DNA of 64,000 nucleotides. It comes from Burkholderiales bacterium (GTDB taxonomy: Bacteria > Pseudomonadota > Gammaproteobacteria > Burkholderiales > Burkholderiaceae_C). A program made the translations under genes and the position numbers. The DNA is taken from contig CANCVB010000005.1 in the NCBI GenBank assembly GCA_947381415.1, positions 54,202 through 118,201 of the forward strand, in the 5' to 3' direction. Shown one piece after another: positions 39,424-48,616 of the stretch; position 1 is the stretch's first letter; each line of letters opens with the position of its first letter. The notes beneath the pieces are model-generated. The model was not told the DNA's origin. It was given only the letters and a program-made list of their open reading frames with translations, and ran no database searches.

Positions 39424-40230
39424 TTGATTGAATCCTATTTCATGAACCCTGACAGCAATCATCCAAGTACACCACTTCTGCAAATCGCAGAGGGTGTGGC
39501 CACCGTCACACTGAATCGGCCAGCGCAGCGCAACCGATTGGAAAACAGCGACCTGTCGGTGTTGTTGCAGCATTTTGACCAGATCAACCAAGACCAGTCA
39601 GTTCGGGTGGCTGTACTGACCGCCAACACCCAAGGTCAACCCAAGCCTGTGTTTTGCGCGGGCTATGACATTGGTGGCTTCCAAGAAGACGCGCAAGGTT
39701 CCACCGCTTTTGAAAAAGTGCCTGAGGCCTTGGCTCACATGCGCCCCATCACCCTCTGCGCTTTGAACGGCAGCGTGTACGGCGGCGCCACCGATTTGGT
39801 CTTGGCCTGCGATTTGCGTCTGGCCTTGGAAGGTATTGAGTGGCGCATGCCTGCGACTGCCTTGGGTTTGCACTTCTACCCCAGTGGTTTGCAACGTTAT
39901 GTGAGCCACTTTGGCATTGCCGCCGCCAAGCGGGCTTTTCTCACTGCCAGGGTTTTTTCGTCGACGGATTTGCAAGCCTTGGGTTTGTTTGAAAGTGTTT
40001 CCACGGCCACCGATTTTTCATCCCAATTGGAAGCCTTTGTCAATGATGTGTTGGCCTTGGCGCCCTTGGCGGCACAGGCCACCAAACGCTCACTCAACGA
40101 CATCGCCGCCGGTCACTATGACGAAGCGGTGTTGCGCTCCCGCGAAGTGCAAAGCAGTCGCAGCCAGGATTTTGCGGAAGGTCTCAAAGCCTTTGCAGAG
40201 AAACGAAAGCCCAGGTTTCAAGGTCGCTGA
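39424..40230 (+). CDS. Enoyl-CoA hydratase/isomerase family protein
   Basis: A 268-residue crotonase-fold protein with the oxyanion-hole regions FCAGYDIGGF (about residue 77) and NGSVYGGATDLVLACD (about 115). An ATG at 39442 is an alternative start; no strong ribosome-binding site precedes either. The substrate is unknown. It could act in a CoA route after nicotinate ring opening, but other genes separate it. Its stop directly abuts the convergent crtC stop (TGATCA), marking the right edge of the non-photosynthesis region. Confidence 0.88.
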   Translation: MIESYFMNPDSNHPSTPLLQIAEGVATVTLNRPAQRNRLENSDLSVLLQHFDQINQDQSVRVAVLTANTQGQPKPVFCAGYDIGGFQEDAQGSTAFEKVPEALAHMRPITLCALNGSVYGGATDLVLACDLRLALEGIEWRMPATALGLHFYPSGLQRYVSHFGIAAAKRAFLTARVFSSTDLQALGLFESVSTATDFSSQLEAFVNDVLALAPLAAQATKRSLNDIAAGHYDEAVLRSREVQSSRSQDFAEGLKAFAEKRKPRFQGR

Positions 40231-41295
40231 TCACGCTCGTCTGGGCATGCGAAACGGCAACATGGCCTGCACCACGGGCGACGCCAAACGCGACATGGTG
40301 ATGCTTTCATGAAAGCTTTGTACCTGCTCACCTAACAAATGGTTTTGCAGCAATGCACGTTGGTAAAACGGGGTGTCTTCCAATTGCTCAAGGACATGCA
40401 CGCTGCCATCGCTGCGCATGCGTCTGCCCAATTGCCACAAGCTTGCGGGCAGGGTTTGCCGTGGTGGTGCCGCAAAAGGCAAGACCTCTCCCTGCGGCGT
40501 GAAACGCAGTGCCAGCAGTTTGTCGCTTTGGGTTGTTTTGCCTTGAATGTCATAGATCACTGCGGTACTGCCGTCTTGCATGGGACTGCGCGACCAATCC
40601 CATTCGCGACATGAGCGGTCTATGGGTTCATCGCCTTCATTGGAATCCACATACCCCATCCCTGTCCAACTTTGGTGTGGACTCGACATGTTCACTTCAA
40701 CCCGCGCGCTGGGCGCAATCGGTCCCCAACGGTGCAAGCCTTGGGTATCAATGGCAGTACTGAATGAAAACAAAGCCTGGGGATGCACCCTCACCTGCCC
40801 TTTGACACGGTGGGGAAAAGGCATGCCTCTCTCTTGGATGTCGATCACCAAGCTTTGGCCATCCCAGCGCAAGTGGCTGGGACCGATGGTGAACTGTTGC
40901 GCATCGCGGTGGCACTGTTGAACACCGCGCTCGGTCATGGTCCAGCGTTTGGCATGGCGTGAATACAGCGCCACATTCAATGCACAAAAATGGTTGGGGT
41001 CTGTCGCACCACTGCGCCTGGCCCAAGCGTAATAAGGTGAAAACACACTGCCCACAAACGCGATGATGGTCAGGCCATATTGGCCATCGTCGCTTAATGC
41101 GTCAAGGTACCACCAGAGGTAGCCGCCGCTGGGGACGATTTGGTCAAACCGAGGTTGTCCATCAGGGCCGCGGCCGCCAGTTGCCCCGACATGGCCGCCA
41201 TCGGTACCCCCGGTCCCGGGTGCACGCTGCCCCCCGCCAGGTACAGCCCCGGCACTTGGGCTTTGGCGTTCGAGCGAGCGAAGGCCGCCATCCAT
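40231..41295 (-). CDS. crtC: Carotenoid 1,2-hydratase (hydroxyneurosporene synthase) CrtC
   Basis: The conserved CrtC region begins FDQIVPSGGYLWWYLDALSDD and continues IIAFVGSVFSPYYAWAR; the tail SRLASPVVQAMLPFRMPRRA is also typical. It adds water to the psi end of neurosporene or lycopene. The start is a problem: no ATG, GTG or TTG lies just before the conserved region, and the nearest in-frame ATG, at 41295, overlaps crtD by about 200 bases and gives 354 residues with an unusual N-terminus. A non-standard start or a local frameshift is possible. It is the last gene of block B. Confidence 0.85.
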   Translation of the reverse strand: MDGGLRSLERQSPSAGAVPGGGQRAPGTGGTDGGHVGATGGRGPDGQPRFDQIVPSGGYLWWYLDALSDDGQYGLTIIAFVGSVFSPYYAWARRSGATDPNHFCALNVALYSRHAKRWTMTERGVQQCHRDAQQFTIGPSHLRWDGQSLVIDIQERGMPFPHRVKGQVRVHPQALFSFSTAIDTQGLHRWGPIAPSARVEVNMSSPHQSWTGMGYVDSNEGDEPIDRSCREWDWSRSPMQDGSTAVIYDIQGKTTQSDKLLALRFTPQGEVLPFAAPPRQTLPASLWQLGRRMRSDGSVHVLEQLEDTPFYQRALLQNHLLGEQVQSFHESITMSRLASPVVQAMLPFRMPRRA

Positions 41296-42629
41296 CCATG
41301 TGTGGCCTGGCCATACAAGGCCCCGCCCGTGGCTGGAAACAGTTGGTGAAAGTCCTGTGGCGTGGTACGTATGCATGATGAGGAAGGCTCCAACTGTAAT
41401 GACAAGCCACAACGCGCCATCAGCTCTTGGCTGCTGGCGGTGCAGTCAGCCAGTTCTTGGGGCGTCAAGCCGCGTTTGTCGCCATTGGCTGGGGCATTGA
41501 CCAAACACAGTATGCGCTCGGGACCATGCACAGGCTCACCCGTGCCGCGGTCTTGGGCGCAAACATAGACCGTGGGTTGTGCAGGCAAACGTCCTTGCTC
41601 AAACACGGCTTCGAATTCTTGCTTGTAATCGGACCGGAAAAACACATTGTGTCTGTCCAAAGCCAAACCTGTGGTGGGTGTGTACATGGACCATGTCACA
41701 GCGGACAGAGAGCGTGATTGTTTTTTGGTGGTGACGGCACCTTTGACACTGGGCCCGAGCAAACCTTGGCGCAGCGCGGCAATGTCACCATTGAACACCA
41801 CACTGTCTGCGCGCAAACTGTCGCCACTTTGCAAACGTACACCGGATACACGCCCCTGGGTGAGCTCTATGCGCTCACAGGTTTGCTTGAGCATGAACTG
41901 AACACCGCGCGCTTGCGCCAGTCGCATCAGGCATTGGGCCAGTGCATGCATGCCGCCTTGTACCGCCCAAACACCATCCATTTCGACTTGCGCTATCAAC
42001 ATCAAGGTTGCAGGGGCTTGCCAAGGTGAAGAACCACAGTAGGTGGCATAGCGGGCAAAGAGTTGGCGCAAACGTGGGTCGGTGAAATGCTTGCCCAAAC
42101 TCTCCCACAAGGTACGCATCGGGCCTGCAGAGGCCAAGGTGGCCAAACCGCGTGGGCCCAAGCTGCTCATCATCTGTGCCATGGTGGGAGATGGTGAACG
42201 TATAAAGGGCCCCTCCAACGCGTCATACACAGCGCGCGTGGTTTTGCAAAACTCGACAAAGCGTTTGGCTTGCGCAGGACCCGCAAAACGGGCGACCGCA
42301 TCCACCGAGCGCTCAGGGTCTGCATACAAATCGAGTTGGGAGCCATCTTCCCAAAAATGTCTTGCCAACACTTCCAAACGCTGGACAGTCAATTCGCTGT
42401 CCAAGCGCGTACCTACCGAGGCCATGATTTGGTCAAACACCCAACGCATGGTGAACACCGTGGGACCACTGTCAACCGCAGCACCCCCCACCTTCAGTTG
42501 TCGCATCTTGCCGCCGACTTGATCGCCCTTGTCAACGACAGTCACCGACAAGCCTTGGTGCGCTAACTGCAATGCGCTGACCAAACCAGCAATGCCTGCA
42601 CCAATCACCACGACTTTGTGTTCAGCCAT
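41094..42629 (-). CDS. crtD: Methoxyneurosporene dehydrogenase CrtD
   Basis: A 511-residue CrtI-like FAD desaturase with VVIGAGIAGLVSALQLA at residues 6-22, GGKMRQ at about 41 and the C-terminal LYLAGGSVHPGPGVPMAAM. It introduces the C3,4 double bond in the spheroidene branch. The ATG at 42629 overlaps the crtA end by eight bases and places the FAD motif at the usual distance. CrtD and CrtI are paralogues; position in crtA-crtD-crtC settles which is which. Confidence 0.92.
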   Translation of the reverse strand: MAEHKVVVIGAGIAGLVSALQLAHQGLSVTVVDKGDQVGGKMRQLKVGGAAVDSGPTVFTMRWVFDQIMASVGTRLDSELTVQRLEVLARHFWEDGSQLDLYADPERSVDAVARFAGPAQAKRFVEFCKTTRAVYDALEGPFIRSPSPTMAQMMSSLGPRGLATLASAGPMRTLWESLGKHFTDPRLRQLFARYATYCGSSPWQAPATLMLIAQVEMDGVWAVQGGMHALAQCLMRLAQARGVQFMLKQTCERIELTQGRVSGVRLQSGDSLRADSVVFNGDIAALRQGLLGPSVKGAVTTKKQSRSLSAVTWSMYTPTTGLALDRHNVFFRSDYKQEFEAVFEQGRLPAQPTVYVCAQDRGTGEPVHGPERILCLVNAPANGDKRGLTPQELADCTASSQELMARCGLSLQLEPSSSCIRTTPQDFHQLFPATGGALYGQATHGWMAAFARSNAKAQVPGLYLAGGSVHPGPGVPMAAMSGQLAAAALMDNLGLTKSSPAAATSGGTLTH

Positions 42630-43368
42630 GCGCAGACTCCCTTGCTGGCATGTCCCATTCACCGACGCTGCGCAAAACCCGCATGCGCACAAACATGGAC
42701 TCCGAAAAAAAATCGTTTCTGTAAGCAGCCGCTATGGCTTGTTGGTGCGCTCCCGTGTGGGCGTAGTCCAGCATCGCCTGGGTGTCACGCCAAACGCTGA
42801 ACGTGCACTGGCGCACCAGTGGCGCTTCTCCCAACCCCATGGCCACCGAACAACCGGGTGCTTGGGATAAATCATTTTGCGCAGCAGGCGCGTAACGCCA
42901 AAAAGCCACGGCCTTGGCAGGACGAATACTGGCGCGGGTAATGGCGGCCATCGATGGATTGACCGCATCGAAAGCGTAGGCACCCATTTTTTCCGCAGGG
43001 GTAACTTCCCATGAACGGCCGTCCCAGGTACCCTTGCATGAGGTGATGGCCAGCACACTGGCTTGGCATTGTTTAGCGCGTTCACGGTAGGCCGACAACC
43101 ATGGTCCCGCCAAAAATTGGTCTGCATGGTCGGCATGGTCAAACACACAAATCAAACCTTGGTGGGTGGCACTGGGTCGCAAACTGAACCCCCCTTGGTG
43201 GCCACTGCCCATGACTTTGGTGAACAGCAAGCCGGGCGTGTCTTTGAAGGCAGATGCACCTTGCACTAAACGCAACCAACCCCAAGCTTGGTGTGCGCTG
43301 AGGTAGTCCACCAAGATGACCACCACCACCCCCGAGACGGCGAGAGACACAGGATCTTGGTTGACCAT
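42622..43368 (-). CDS. crtA: Spheroidene monooxygenase CrtA
   Basis: A 248-residue protein of the CrtA family, which oxidises spheroidene to spheroidenone when oxygen is present. Family segments seen: GFSLRPSATHQGLICVFD, KGTWDGRSWEVTP and ITRASIRPAKAVAFWRY. Gene context puf-crtA-crtD-crtC supports the call. The 40-base gap after pufC has no convincing terminator. Presence of crtA predicts a red-brown spheroidenone pigment in aerobic cells. Confidence 0.93.
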   Translation of the reverse strand: MVNQDPVSLAVSGVVVVILVDYLSAHQAWGWLRLVQGASAFKDTPGLLFTKVMGSGHQGGFSLRPSATHQGLICVFDHADHADQFLAGPWLSAYRERAKQCQASVLAITSCKGTWDGRSWEVTPAEKMGAYAFDAVNPSMAAITRASIRPAKAVAFWRYAPAAQNDLSQAPGCSVAMGLGEAPLVRQCTFSVWRDTQAMLDYAHTGAHQQAIAAAYRNDFFSESMFVRMRVLRSVGEWDMPARESAHG

Positions 43369-43408
43369 GGTTGCCTCATGCCGCTGGGTGCTTGACTGCG
43401 GTGATCAG

Positions 43409-44458
43409 CTATTTGCCAGCCACTTGTGCGGCCTTGCCAGCTGGCGCAGACAACTCTGGAAAATCTTTGAGCATGGGCGCTCCATTCAAGGGCTTGTAGG
43501 CGCCTTGGTGGCAGGTGCCACAGTTGATTTTCGCAACATCACCCAACTCGCCTTTGCGATGCTCTGGGAAAACGTCGGTCAGCGAAGTCATGTAGTCGTT
43601 GTTGAGTTCGCGTGCCATGCGGATGCCGTGCCATGCGGTGGCGCGCTGCGGCGGGCTGTTTTCCCAACTTTGGAAAGAACGAGAGTTATGGCAATAGGTG
43701 CAGTTCACGCCCAAGGACTCTGACATGTGCGTCATCAGCCCATAGGTCCACTCGGCTTGTTTGATGGACTGGCGGTTACCTGTGGGCAATGCTGTCGGGC
43801 CATTGACGCGGATGTTTTGCGCTTCGAGCAAAAACGGCGTGAACGGATCGTTTGGCAATGAGGACAAATTCACCACTTTGGATGGTTCGTTTTGACCGGC
43901 CTTGTCGCCCATGAAATTTGAACCATAAGGCTGTGGGTTGGACTTGAACCACAACGCAGTGGGAACGGGTTGACCACGGTGACAGGTGTAACAAGTCACG
44001 CCTGTGTCGGCCACATGGGTTTTCCATTCGCTGTTGATGTTCTGTGTCATCTGCAGCATGCGGCGTGCAACCACTTTGGTGTATTTCTCATCATCGGCAA
44101 AATTGGCGGGGTTGTGACAGTACACACAACCGCCTTCATTGGGTGCCACCCATGTCGCCATCGATGCCATCAAACGGTTGAACTGTGCAACGCTCAAGTC
44201 ACCCAGCACTTTGACATTTTTGTAGGTCTGACCTGCTTTCGGGCCTTCGCCAGGCGCAGCAGGCAAAGCCACAGGCGCTTGATTGGCCTCGGTTTTGACA
44301 GCCAACATGCGCGGGTTGTAGACCTGCACCATGCCAGTCCCTCGGTAACCGTGTTGCACACTGTCTTGGAAGGGTCGTTCACATGCCGTGAGTAACAACA
44401 CAGCAGACAAGCCAGCGGCATAGGCAGCCATGCGTCGTAAGAAAGACAGGGACTTCAT
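43409..44458 (-). CDS. pufC: Reaction-centre tetrahaem cytochrome c subunit PufC
   Basis: A 349-residue lipoprotein with signal and lipobox LLTAC (Cys26). Four haem-binding CxxCH motifs are visible: CVYCH, CYTCH, CTYCH and CGTCH. It donates electrons to the oxidised special pair from the periplasmic side. The start overlaps the pufM stop (ATGA). Confidence 0.96.
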   Translation of the reverse strand: MKSLSFLRRMAAYAAGLSAVLLLTACERPFQDSVQHGYRGTGMVQVYNPRMLAVKTEANQAPVALPAAPGEGPKAGQTYKNVKVLGDLSVAQFNRLMASMATWVAPNEGGCVYCHNPANFADDEKYTKVVARRMLQMTQNINSEWKTHVADTGVTCYTCHRGQPVPTALWFKSNPQPYGSNFMGDKAGQNEPSKVVNLSSLPNDPFTPFLLEAQNIRVNGPTALPTGNRQSIKQAEWTYGLMTHMSESLGVNCTYCHNSRSFQSWENSPPQRATAWHGIRMARELNNDYMTSLTDVFPEHRKGELGDVAKINCGTCHQGAYKPLNGAPMLKDFPELSAPAGKAAQVAGK

Positions 44459-45432
44459 GGTTTGACTCCCAAGCTCAGAGCCGGATCAATCACCGGCGGA
44501 AATACATTTGGATAAGGCGGTGCGACACCGTGTTTGATGGCCCACAAATACCAGTTATCCACCACGGTACCGGTCAGCAAAATACCAATACCACCGGTGA
44601 TGGGACACAAGACCGCAAACCACCAAGCCCAACGGTGAATCGATTCCATGGTGGCGTTAAAGCCCATGGTCCAACGCCAAAACAAGGCGGCACGTTCAGA
44701 GGCTGTGCCGCGGTCGACAATTTGCTCGATCTCGCGCTCGCCGCCAAAACGGGTGACCGCCAAGATGGTGGCGCCGTGCATCGCGAACAACAACACCGAA
44801 CCGTACAAGAACACGATGCTCAAGGCATGGAAGGGGTTGTAGAACAGGTTGCCATAGCGAATGGACAAAGCAGCCGTCCAGTCAAGGTGCGGAAAGATGC
44901 CATAAGGCACGGCCTCGCCCCAAGAACCCATAAGTATGGGGCGGAAGAAACCCAAGACAAACATCAGCCACAAAGCCGCGGCAAACGCCCACGCCACATG
45001 CGTGCCCAAACCGAGTTGGGTCGCGCGACGGTACATCCGAGCCCACCACAGCAACACCGATGCGCTGAGGAAAATTCCGCAAATCAAAAACCAGCCGCCT
45101 TGGTTCAGCGGAGGCCAAGACAAACCGTACTCAGGCGGGGGTGGCTCAAGGGCCAACCAAAATAATTGACGCACAAACTGAATAGGGTCGTAGTGCACCG
45201 AGTCCAGCATGTTCATGCCGATGATGGTGAAAGCAATCAAGCCACACACCAATGAAGCCAGTCCTAAGCCACCCAGGTAAATGGGGCCGAGTTGGGCGTT
45301 ACCAATCTTGCCCAAGATCCAGTAGATCGCGGGATGACCGGTGCGTGGACTGTTGCCTGGGCCCAAGGGCTCGCCGTGGTGCACAGGCCCGCTGGCCTGC
45401 ACAGTGGTAAATAGATTTTGATAGTCAGCCAT
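44455..45432 (-). CDS. pufM: Reaction-centre M subunit PufM
   Basis: A 325-residue subunit with five transmembrane helices. The special-pair and Fe ligands lie in [12 protein letters not shown] and [10 protein letters not shown] plus later IHRWAWW. With PufL it binds the bacteriochlorophylls, bacteriopheophytins and quinones. It follows pufL by 21 bases. Confidence 0.97.
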   Translation of the reverse strand: MADYQNLFTTVQASGPVHHGEPLGPGNSPRTGHPAIYWILGKIGNAQLGPIYLGGLGLASLVCGLIAFTIIGMNMLDSVHYDPIQFVRQLFWLALEPPPPEYGLSWPPLNQGGWFLICGIFLSASVLLWWARMYRRATQLGLGTHVAWAFAAALWLMFVLGFFRPILMGSWGEAVPYGIFPHLDWTAALSIRYGNLFYNPFHALSIVFLYGSVLLFAMHGATILAVTRFGGEREIEQIVDRGTASERAALFWRWTMGFNATMESIHRWAWWFAVLCPITGGIGILLTGTVVDNWYLWAIKHGVAPPYPNVFPPVIDPALSLGVKP

Positions 45433-45453
45433 GCTTGTGTTCCTCGCTTTTCA

Positions 45454-46287
45454 TTAAGGCCACTGAGACCAAATGGGCAGGTTCAACCACCAGCCCCACC
45501 ATTCAGGCCAACCACGGCTCCAAAACGGTCCACTGATGACAATACAAAGTGCACTGAACAACACCGCCGCCAAGGCCAAGAACACACCCAAGCGGTGAAT
45601 GCCCAAGGTACCGATGGAGTAGCCAATGGTGTCGCGGAAGAACGTGTCTTCATGCTCAGGCGTCTTGACCACTTGGCCATAGCCAGGGTTGGTGGCCGAC
45701 AAAATCAAAGCGCCGTGCAAAGACAGTGCAAAGGTGGTGGCAAAGAAAAAACTCACCGCCAACATGTGTGCAGGGTTGTAGTGGAAATGCAGGTACTGGT
45801 AGCCGACGTTGGACACCCAATCGAGGTGGCTGAAAATACCGTAAGGAAATCCATGGCCCCAGCCGCCCATCAAGATGGGACGCACCACATTCAAGGTGAC
45901 ATACGCCAAGATGGCAATACTGAACATGAAGGGCACATGAAAGCCCATGCCCAGTTTGCGGCAAATTTCCACCTCACGCAAGGCCCAAGAGCCGAAGGCT
46001 CCAATGGCACAAATGGTGATGATTTGCCACAAGCCCCCCTCTTGCAAAGGTGCAAAACGCAAGCCATAGGACAGGTCAGGTGGGGCAATGCTGATTTGCC
46101 ATAAATTCCATGTGGGGCCCAATGCGGCGCCCCACAAAATCATGGCCGTACCAATGAATGAGAAGAAGATGGTCGTGATGCCGAAAAAGCCGACATAAAA
46201 CGGACCGATCCAAAAATCGAACAAATCACCTGCTAGCAGCGTTCCGCCGCGCACTCGGTATTTTTTTTCAAAACTGAGCATGGCCAT
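45454..46287 (-). CDS. pufL: Reaction-centre L subunit PufL
   Basis: A 277-residue subunit with five helices and the classical N-terminus [17 protein letters not shown]. His ligands are in [14 protein letters not shown] (special pair side) and [10 protein letters not shown] (Fe). It is separated from pufA by a 101-base spacer carrying a strong hairpin. Confidence 0.97.
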   Translation of the reverse strand: MAMLSFEKKYRVRGGTLLAGDLFDFWIGPFYVGFFGITTIFFSFIGTAMILWGAALGPTWNLWQISIAPPDLSYGLRFAPLQEGGLWQIITICAIGAFGSWALREVEICRKLGMGFHVPFMFSIAILAYVTLNVVRPILMGGWGHGFPYGIFSHLDWVSNVGYQYLHFHYNPAHMLAVSFFFATTFALSLHGALILSATNPGYGQVVKTPEHEDTFFRDTIGYSIGTLGIHRLGVFLALAAVLFSALCIVISGPFWSRGWPEWWGWWLNLPIWSQWP

Positions 46288-46360
46288 GTGTTAGCCCTCC
46301 TGCCGCAAGTGATGGGTAAAAGAAAAATTCAAAAAGCAGATGCTGCAAACCTGAAACAGA

Positions 46361-46385
46361 TTGGCAGCACCTGCGGTACTGCCAA
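46361..46385 (-). other. Intercistronic RNA hairpin between pufA and pufL
   Basis: On the coding strand the arms TTGGCAGTACC and GGTGCTGCCAA pair over 11 positions (one T-G wobble) around a GCA loop, three bases after the pufA stop. No T-run follows. In Rhodobacter, hairpins at this place protect the upstream antenna mRNA from 3' decay, giving LH1 excess over the reaction centre; the same is inferred here. Confidence 0.8.
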
Positions 46386-46388
46386 CAA

Positions 46389-46589
46389 TCAGGACTTTGC
46401 TGCAGGAACTGCGGCGGGCATGGGCGAGTTTTGCGCCGATGCTGCTGCGGGTTTCTTTGCGCCGTCGAGCCAGTTGTATTTGTTGGTGCTGAGCAAAATG
46501 AGGTGAATCATCGCTGCCAAGCCAAACAGGAAAATGCCTTGAACGACCATTGCACGCAATGGATCGTAAAGTCGCCAAATTCTCCACAT
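46389..46589 (-). CDS. pufA: LH1 antenna alpha polypeptide PufA
   Basis: A 66-residue polypeptide. The N-terminus [15 protein letters not shown] is typical LH1 alpha, and His29 (AAMIHLILL) is the bacteriochlorophyll ligand. KYNWLDG follows, then an Ala/Pro-rich tail of about 23 residues ([20 protein letters not shown]). GGAG lies seven bases before the ATG. It comes 11 bases after the stop of an extra small ORF that separates it from pufB. Confidence 0.95.
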   Translation of the reverse strand: MWRIWRLYDPLRAMVVQGIFLFGLAAMIHLILLSTNKYNWLDGAKKPAAASAQNSPMPAAVPAAKS

Positions 46590-46600
46590 GGTGAGATCTC

Positions 46601-46828
46601 CTAAATGATGTGGGACATGAACGTATAAACCGATGCTTTCACACCCCCAATGACATTGGTCATGTTCTCGGCACCAGGCAGCCAACTCTTCCATCGCAGC
46701 CCGACCAGTTGGCCAAAAACCGCAAATGACAAAAGCACGACAAAGCAAGGTACAAAAATCAGGACAAAAGCAATCTTGTCGTCCCAACCGCTGGGCTTAT
46801 GGGTGACATGAGAAGTGGTATGTGACAT
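46601..46828 (-). CDS. Small single-pass membrane protein between pufB and pufA, unassigned
   Basis: 75 residues: a polar N-terminus with several His and Thr, one hydrophobic helix at about 19-43 ([21 protein letters not shown] in part; written [19 protein letters not shown]), then [11 protein letters not shown] and a mostly polar C-terminal tail. GGAG is placed before its ATG, and its TAG is 11 bases before pufA, so it is very probably translated as part of the puf operon. The helix has no His, so it is not an ordinary antenna polypeptide. It is roughly PufQ-like in layout and size, but pufQ normally precedes pufB. A PufX-like role in the LH1 ring is another idea. Confidence 0.8.
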   Translation of the reverse strand: MSHTTSHVTHKPSGWDDKIAFVLIFVPCFVVLLSFAVFGQLVGLRWKSWLPGAENMTNVIGGVKASVYTFMSHII

Positions 46829-46860
46829 GGTTTAACTCCGTTCGGTGAAAAAAACCTACC

Positions 46861-47010
46861 TCAGACGAACCAGGGCCGCCATGCCCAGACCAGGATGTGG
46901 GCTACCACAGCAACTGCTGTGAAGCCAACCATGCCCTGAATCCAGTAATGGTGGAACTCCTGAGCCTCTTCGTCAGTCATTCCGGATATGGAATTCGGAT
47001 GGTTTGACAT
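46861..47010 (-). CDS. pufB: LH1 antenna beta polypeptide PufB
   Basis: A 49-residue polypeptide. Residues 10-27 ([17 protein letters not shown]) and His38 (AVVAHILVW), the bacteriochlorophyll ligand, are typical of LH1 beta, and it ends WRPWFV. AAGGAG lies six bases before the ATG. The coding frame is short but unmistakable. A tract of seven T follows the stop by a few bases on the coding strand. Confidence 0.96.
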   Translation of the reverse strand: MSNHPNSISGMTDEEAQEFHHYWIQGMVGFTAVAVVAHILVWAWRPWFV

Positions 47011-47104
47011 GCGATGCTCCTTCTTCAATGTGGCCGCGAGGCCAACGCTGCGCCCAACCTGCGCAACCTAGGCAGCCGCAGCTCTCGCCACGACATCGGG
47101 GATA

Positions 47105-47128
47105 TTTCGCACGCTGCAGCATGCGAAA
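47105..47128 (-). other. RNA hairpin between bchZ and pufB
   Basis: On the coding strand TTTCGCATGC-TGCA-GCGTGCGAAA forms a 10-bp stem (one wobble) 15 bases after the bchZ stop and about 95 bases before pufB. Nothing like a T-run follows, so a processing or stabilising site for the 5' end of puf mRNA is more likely than termination. A smaller stem (TGGCC/GGCCA) lies at 47029-47042. Confidence 0.6.
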
Positions 47129-47143
47129 GGTGTGTGTAGGTGT

Positions 47144-48616
47144 TCATGCAGGCTCTCCCAAGCCCAACTCGGCACCGGCTTGTTGCACATGGTCCAAGGT
47201 GACCAGTTCTTGGCCTTGGGCGCGCGCCTTGCCTTCGGCCAAATCGCGCAAGCGCTTGGCCGCAGAAATTTGCACCAACACCGGTTGACCAGCCACGATG
47301 GCGTGCAGTCGGTGTTGGGCGTCGTCGTTCCAGGGTGTGTTTTCTTGCGCACCGCTGATGCCGCGTGCCAGGGTGGCGTCCACTTTGTCCATGTCGGTGC
47401 CCAGCGGCAAGATATGGAACAAGGCGTCAAACAAACAATTGCAACATTCCTGAATCAAATAGGTGGCACCGCTGTAACCCATGAAAGGGGTGCCGGTGTG
47501 GCGGCGGATGATGGCGCCAGGAAATGATGCAGGAATGAACGAGGCTTTCATGGGGCCGCTGCTGCCCGCCTCGGCCAGGTACATGCGTTCGTTGTAGCTG
47601 CCAAACAAGATGAGTGGCATTTGCTTGTGGACCAACTCGCGCACCTGCGCGTTATCGGTTTTTTGGCCAGGCAAGCGCGACACCGAAAACTTGCAGGGCA
47701 TGCCCATTTCGGTTTCCAAGAAGTGGCGAATTCCTCTGGCGTAGGTGTCGGTGGCCACCACCGCGAAACTGGCGGTGGCGAAGAAGTCTTGGGTGACTGA
47801 GCGCCACAGGTCCCACACCGGTTTGATGGTGGTGTGGCGTTCGCGCTGAATGAAGGGCTCGGGGTCCAGGCCCAACAACTCACCGAGCTTGCGTAAAAAT
47901 TTGGTGGTGCTGTGCAGGCCAATCGGCGCTTGCAAGTAAGGGCGGTCCAGCGCCTCGCACAACATGCGGCCAAACTCGCGGTACATGCAAATGTTGACAT
48001 CGGCTTCCACCAACTGCGACACCTCGGCCAAATGGCTGCCCAATGGAAACACCATGTTGATGTCAGCGCCAATGCCTTGCACCAGGCGGCGAATTTCAGC
48101 CAAATCGCTGGGGCTGTTGAAGGTGCCATAGCAAGGGCCGATGATGTTGACGCGTGGTTTTTCACCCTCTTTGCGAACCCGTTTGGGCACTTTTTTCATG
48201 CCGTATTCGGTCCACAACCAATACATGGCGCGGTTGGCGCACTGCCACTGGTCTTCATCGATGGTGCGCGGCAAAAAGCGCATCAGGTTGGTGCCCTCGG
48301 GGGTCACGCCGCCGCCAATCATTTCAGCAATAGAGCCGGTGACCACCACTGCTGGCAAATCAGGATCGAGCACCTGGTGGGCGCGCTTCATCGCTCCTTC
48401 GGTACCTTCACGGCCCAATTGCTCCTCGGCCAAACCGGTCACCACGATGGGCAACTCATGCGGTGGCAAGGCATCGGTGTAATGCAGCACGGAAGTGACA
48501 GGCAGGTTTTCGCAACCGACGGGTCCGTCGATCACCACTTGCAAACCCTTGATGGCGGTGAACACATACACCGCACCCCAATAGCCGCCTGCACGATCGT
48601 GGTCGAGTACAAACAT
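47144..48616 (-). CDS. bchZ: Chlorophyllide a reductase subunit BchZ
   Basis: A 490-residue nitrogenase-like subunit that forms the catalytic YZ component with BchY and reduces ring B of chlorophyllide a. A cluster-ligand Cys is in [10 protein letters not shown] (about residue 35). The ATG at 48616 overlaps the bchY stop (TGATG). An in-frame upstream extension lies inside bchY and is not used. Confidence 0.95.
   Translation of the reverse strand: MFVLDHDRAGGYWGAVYVFTAIKGLQVVIDGPVGCENLPVTSVLHYTDALPPHELPIVVTGLAEEQLGREGTEGAMKRAHQVLDPDLPAVVVTGSIAEMIGGGVTPEGTNLMRFLPRTIDEDQWQCANRAMYWLWTEYGMKKVPKRVRKEGEKPRVNIIGPCYGTFNSPSDLAEIRRLVQGIGADINMVFPLGSHLAEVSQLVEADVNICMYREFGRMLCEALDRPYLQAPIGLHSTTKFLRKLGELLGLDPEPFIQRERHTTIKPVWDLWRSVTQDFFATASFAVVATDTYARGIRHFLETEMGMPCKFSVSRLPGQKTDNAQVRELVHKQMPLILFGSYNERMYLAEAGSSGPMKASFIPASFPGAIIRRHTGTPFMGYSGATYLIQECCNCLFDALFHILPLGTDMDKVDATLARGISGAQENTPWNDDAQHRLHAIVAGQPVLVQISAAKRLRDLAEGKARAQGQELVTLDHVQQAGAELGLGEPA

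Noticed and set aside
16519..40230. Integrative element explaining the non-photosynthesis region
   Set aside because: No integrase, transposase, flanking repeat or tRNA is visible at the edges; only gene content suggests insertion.
46601..46828. The 75-codon ORF as a second LH1 alpha gene
   Set aside because: Its helix has no His ligand and it lacks the W-x-x-W-x-x-x-D-P start of alpha polypeptides.
46829..46860. Intrinsic terminator between pufB and the 75-codon ORF, because of a seven-T tract
   Set aside because: No stable stem immediately precedes the T tract, and the following gene has its own ribosome-binding site.
47067..47072. CCTAGG upstream of pufB as a fifth CCTAGGG box
   Set aside because: It lacks the following G and the WWWAC part, and no PpsR core is near.
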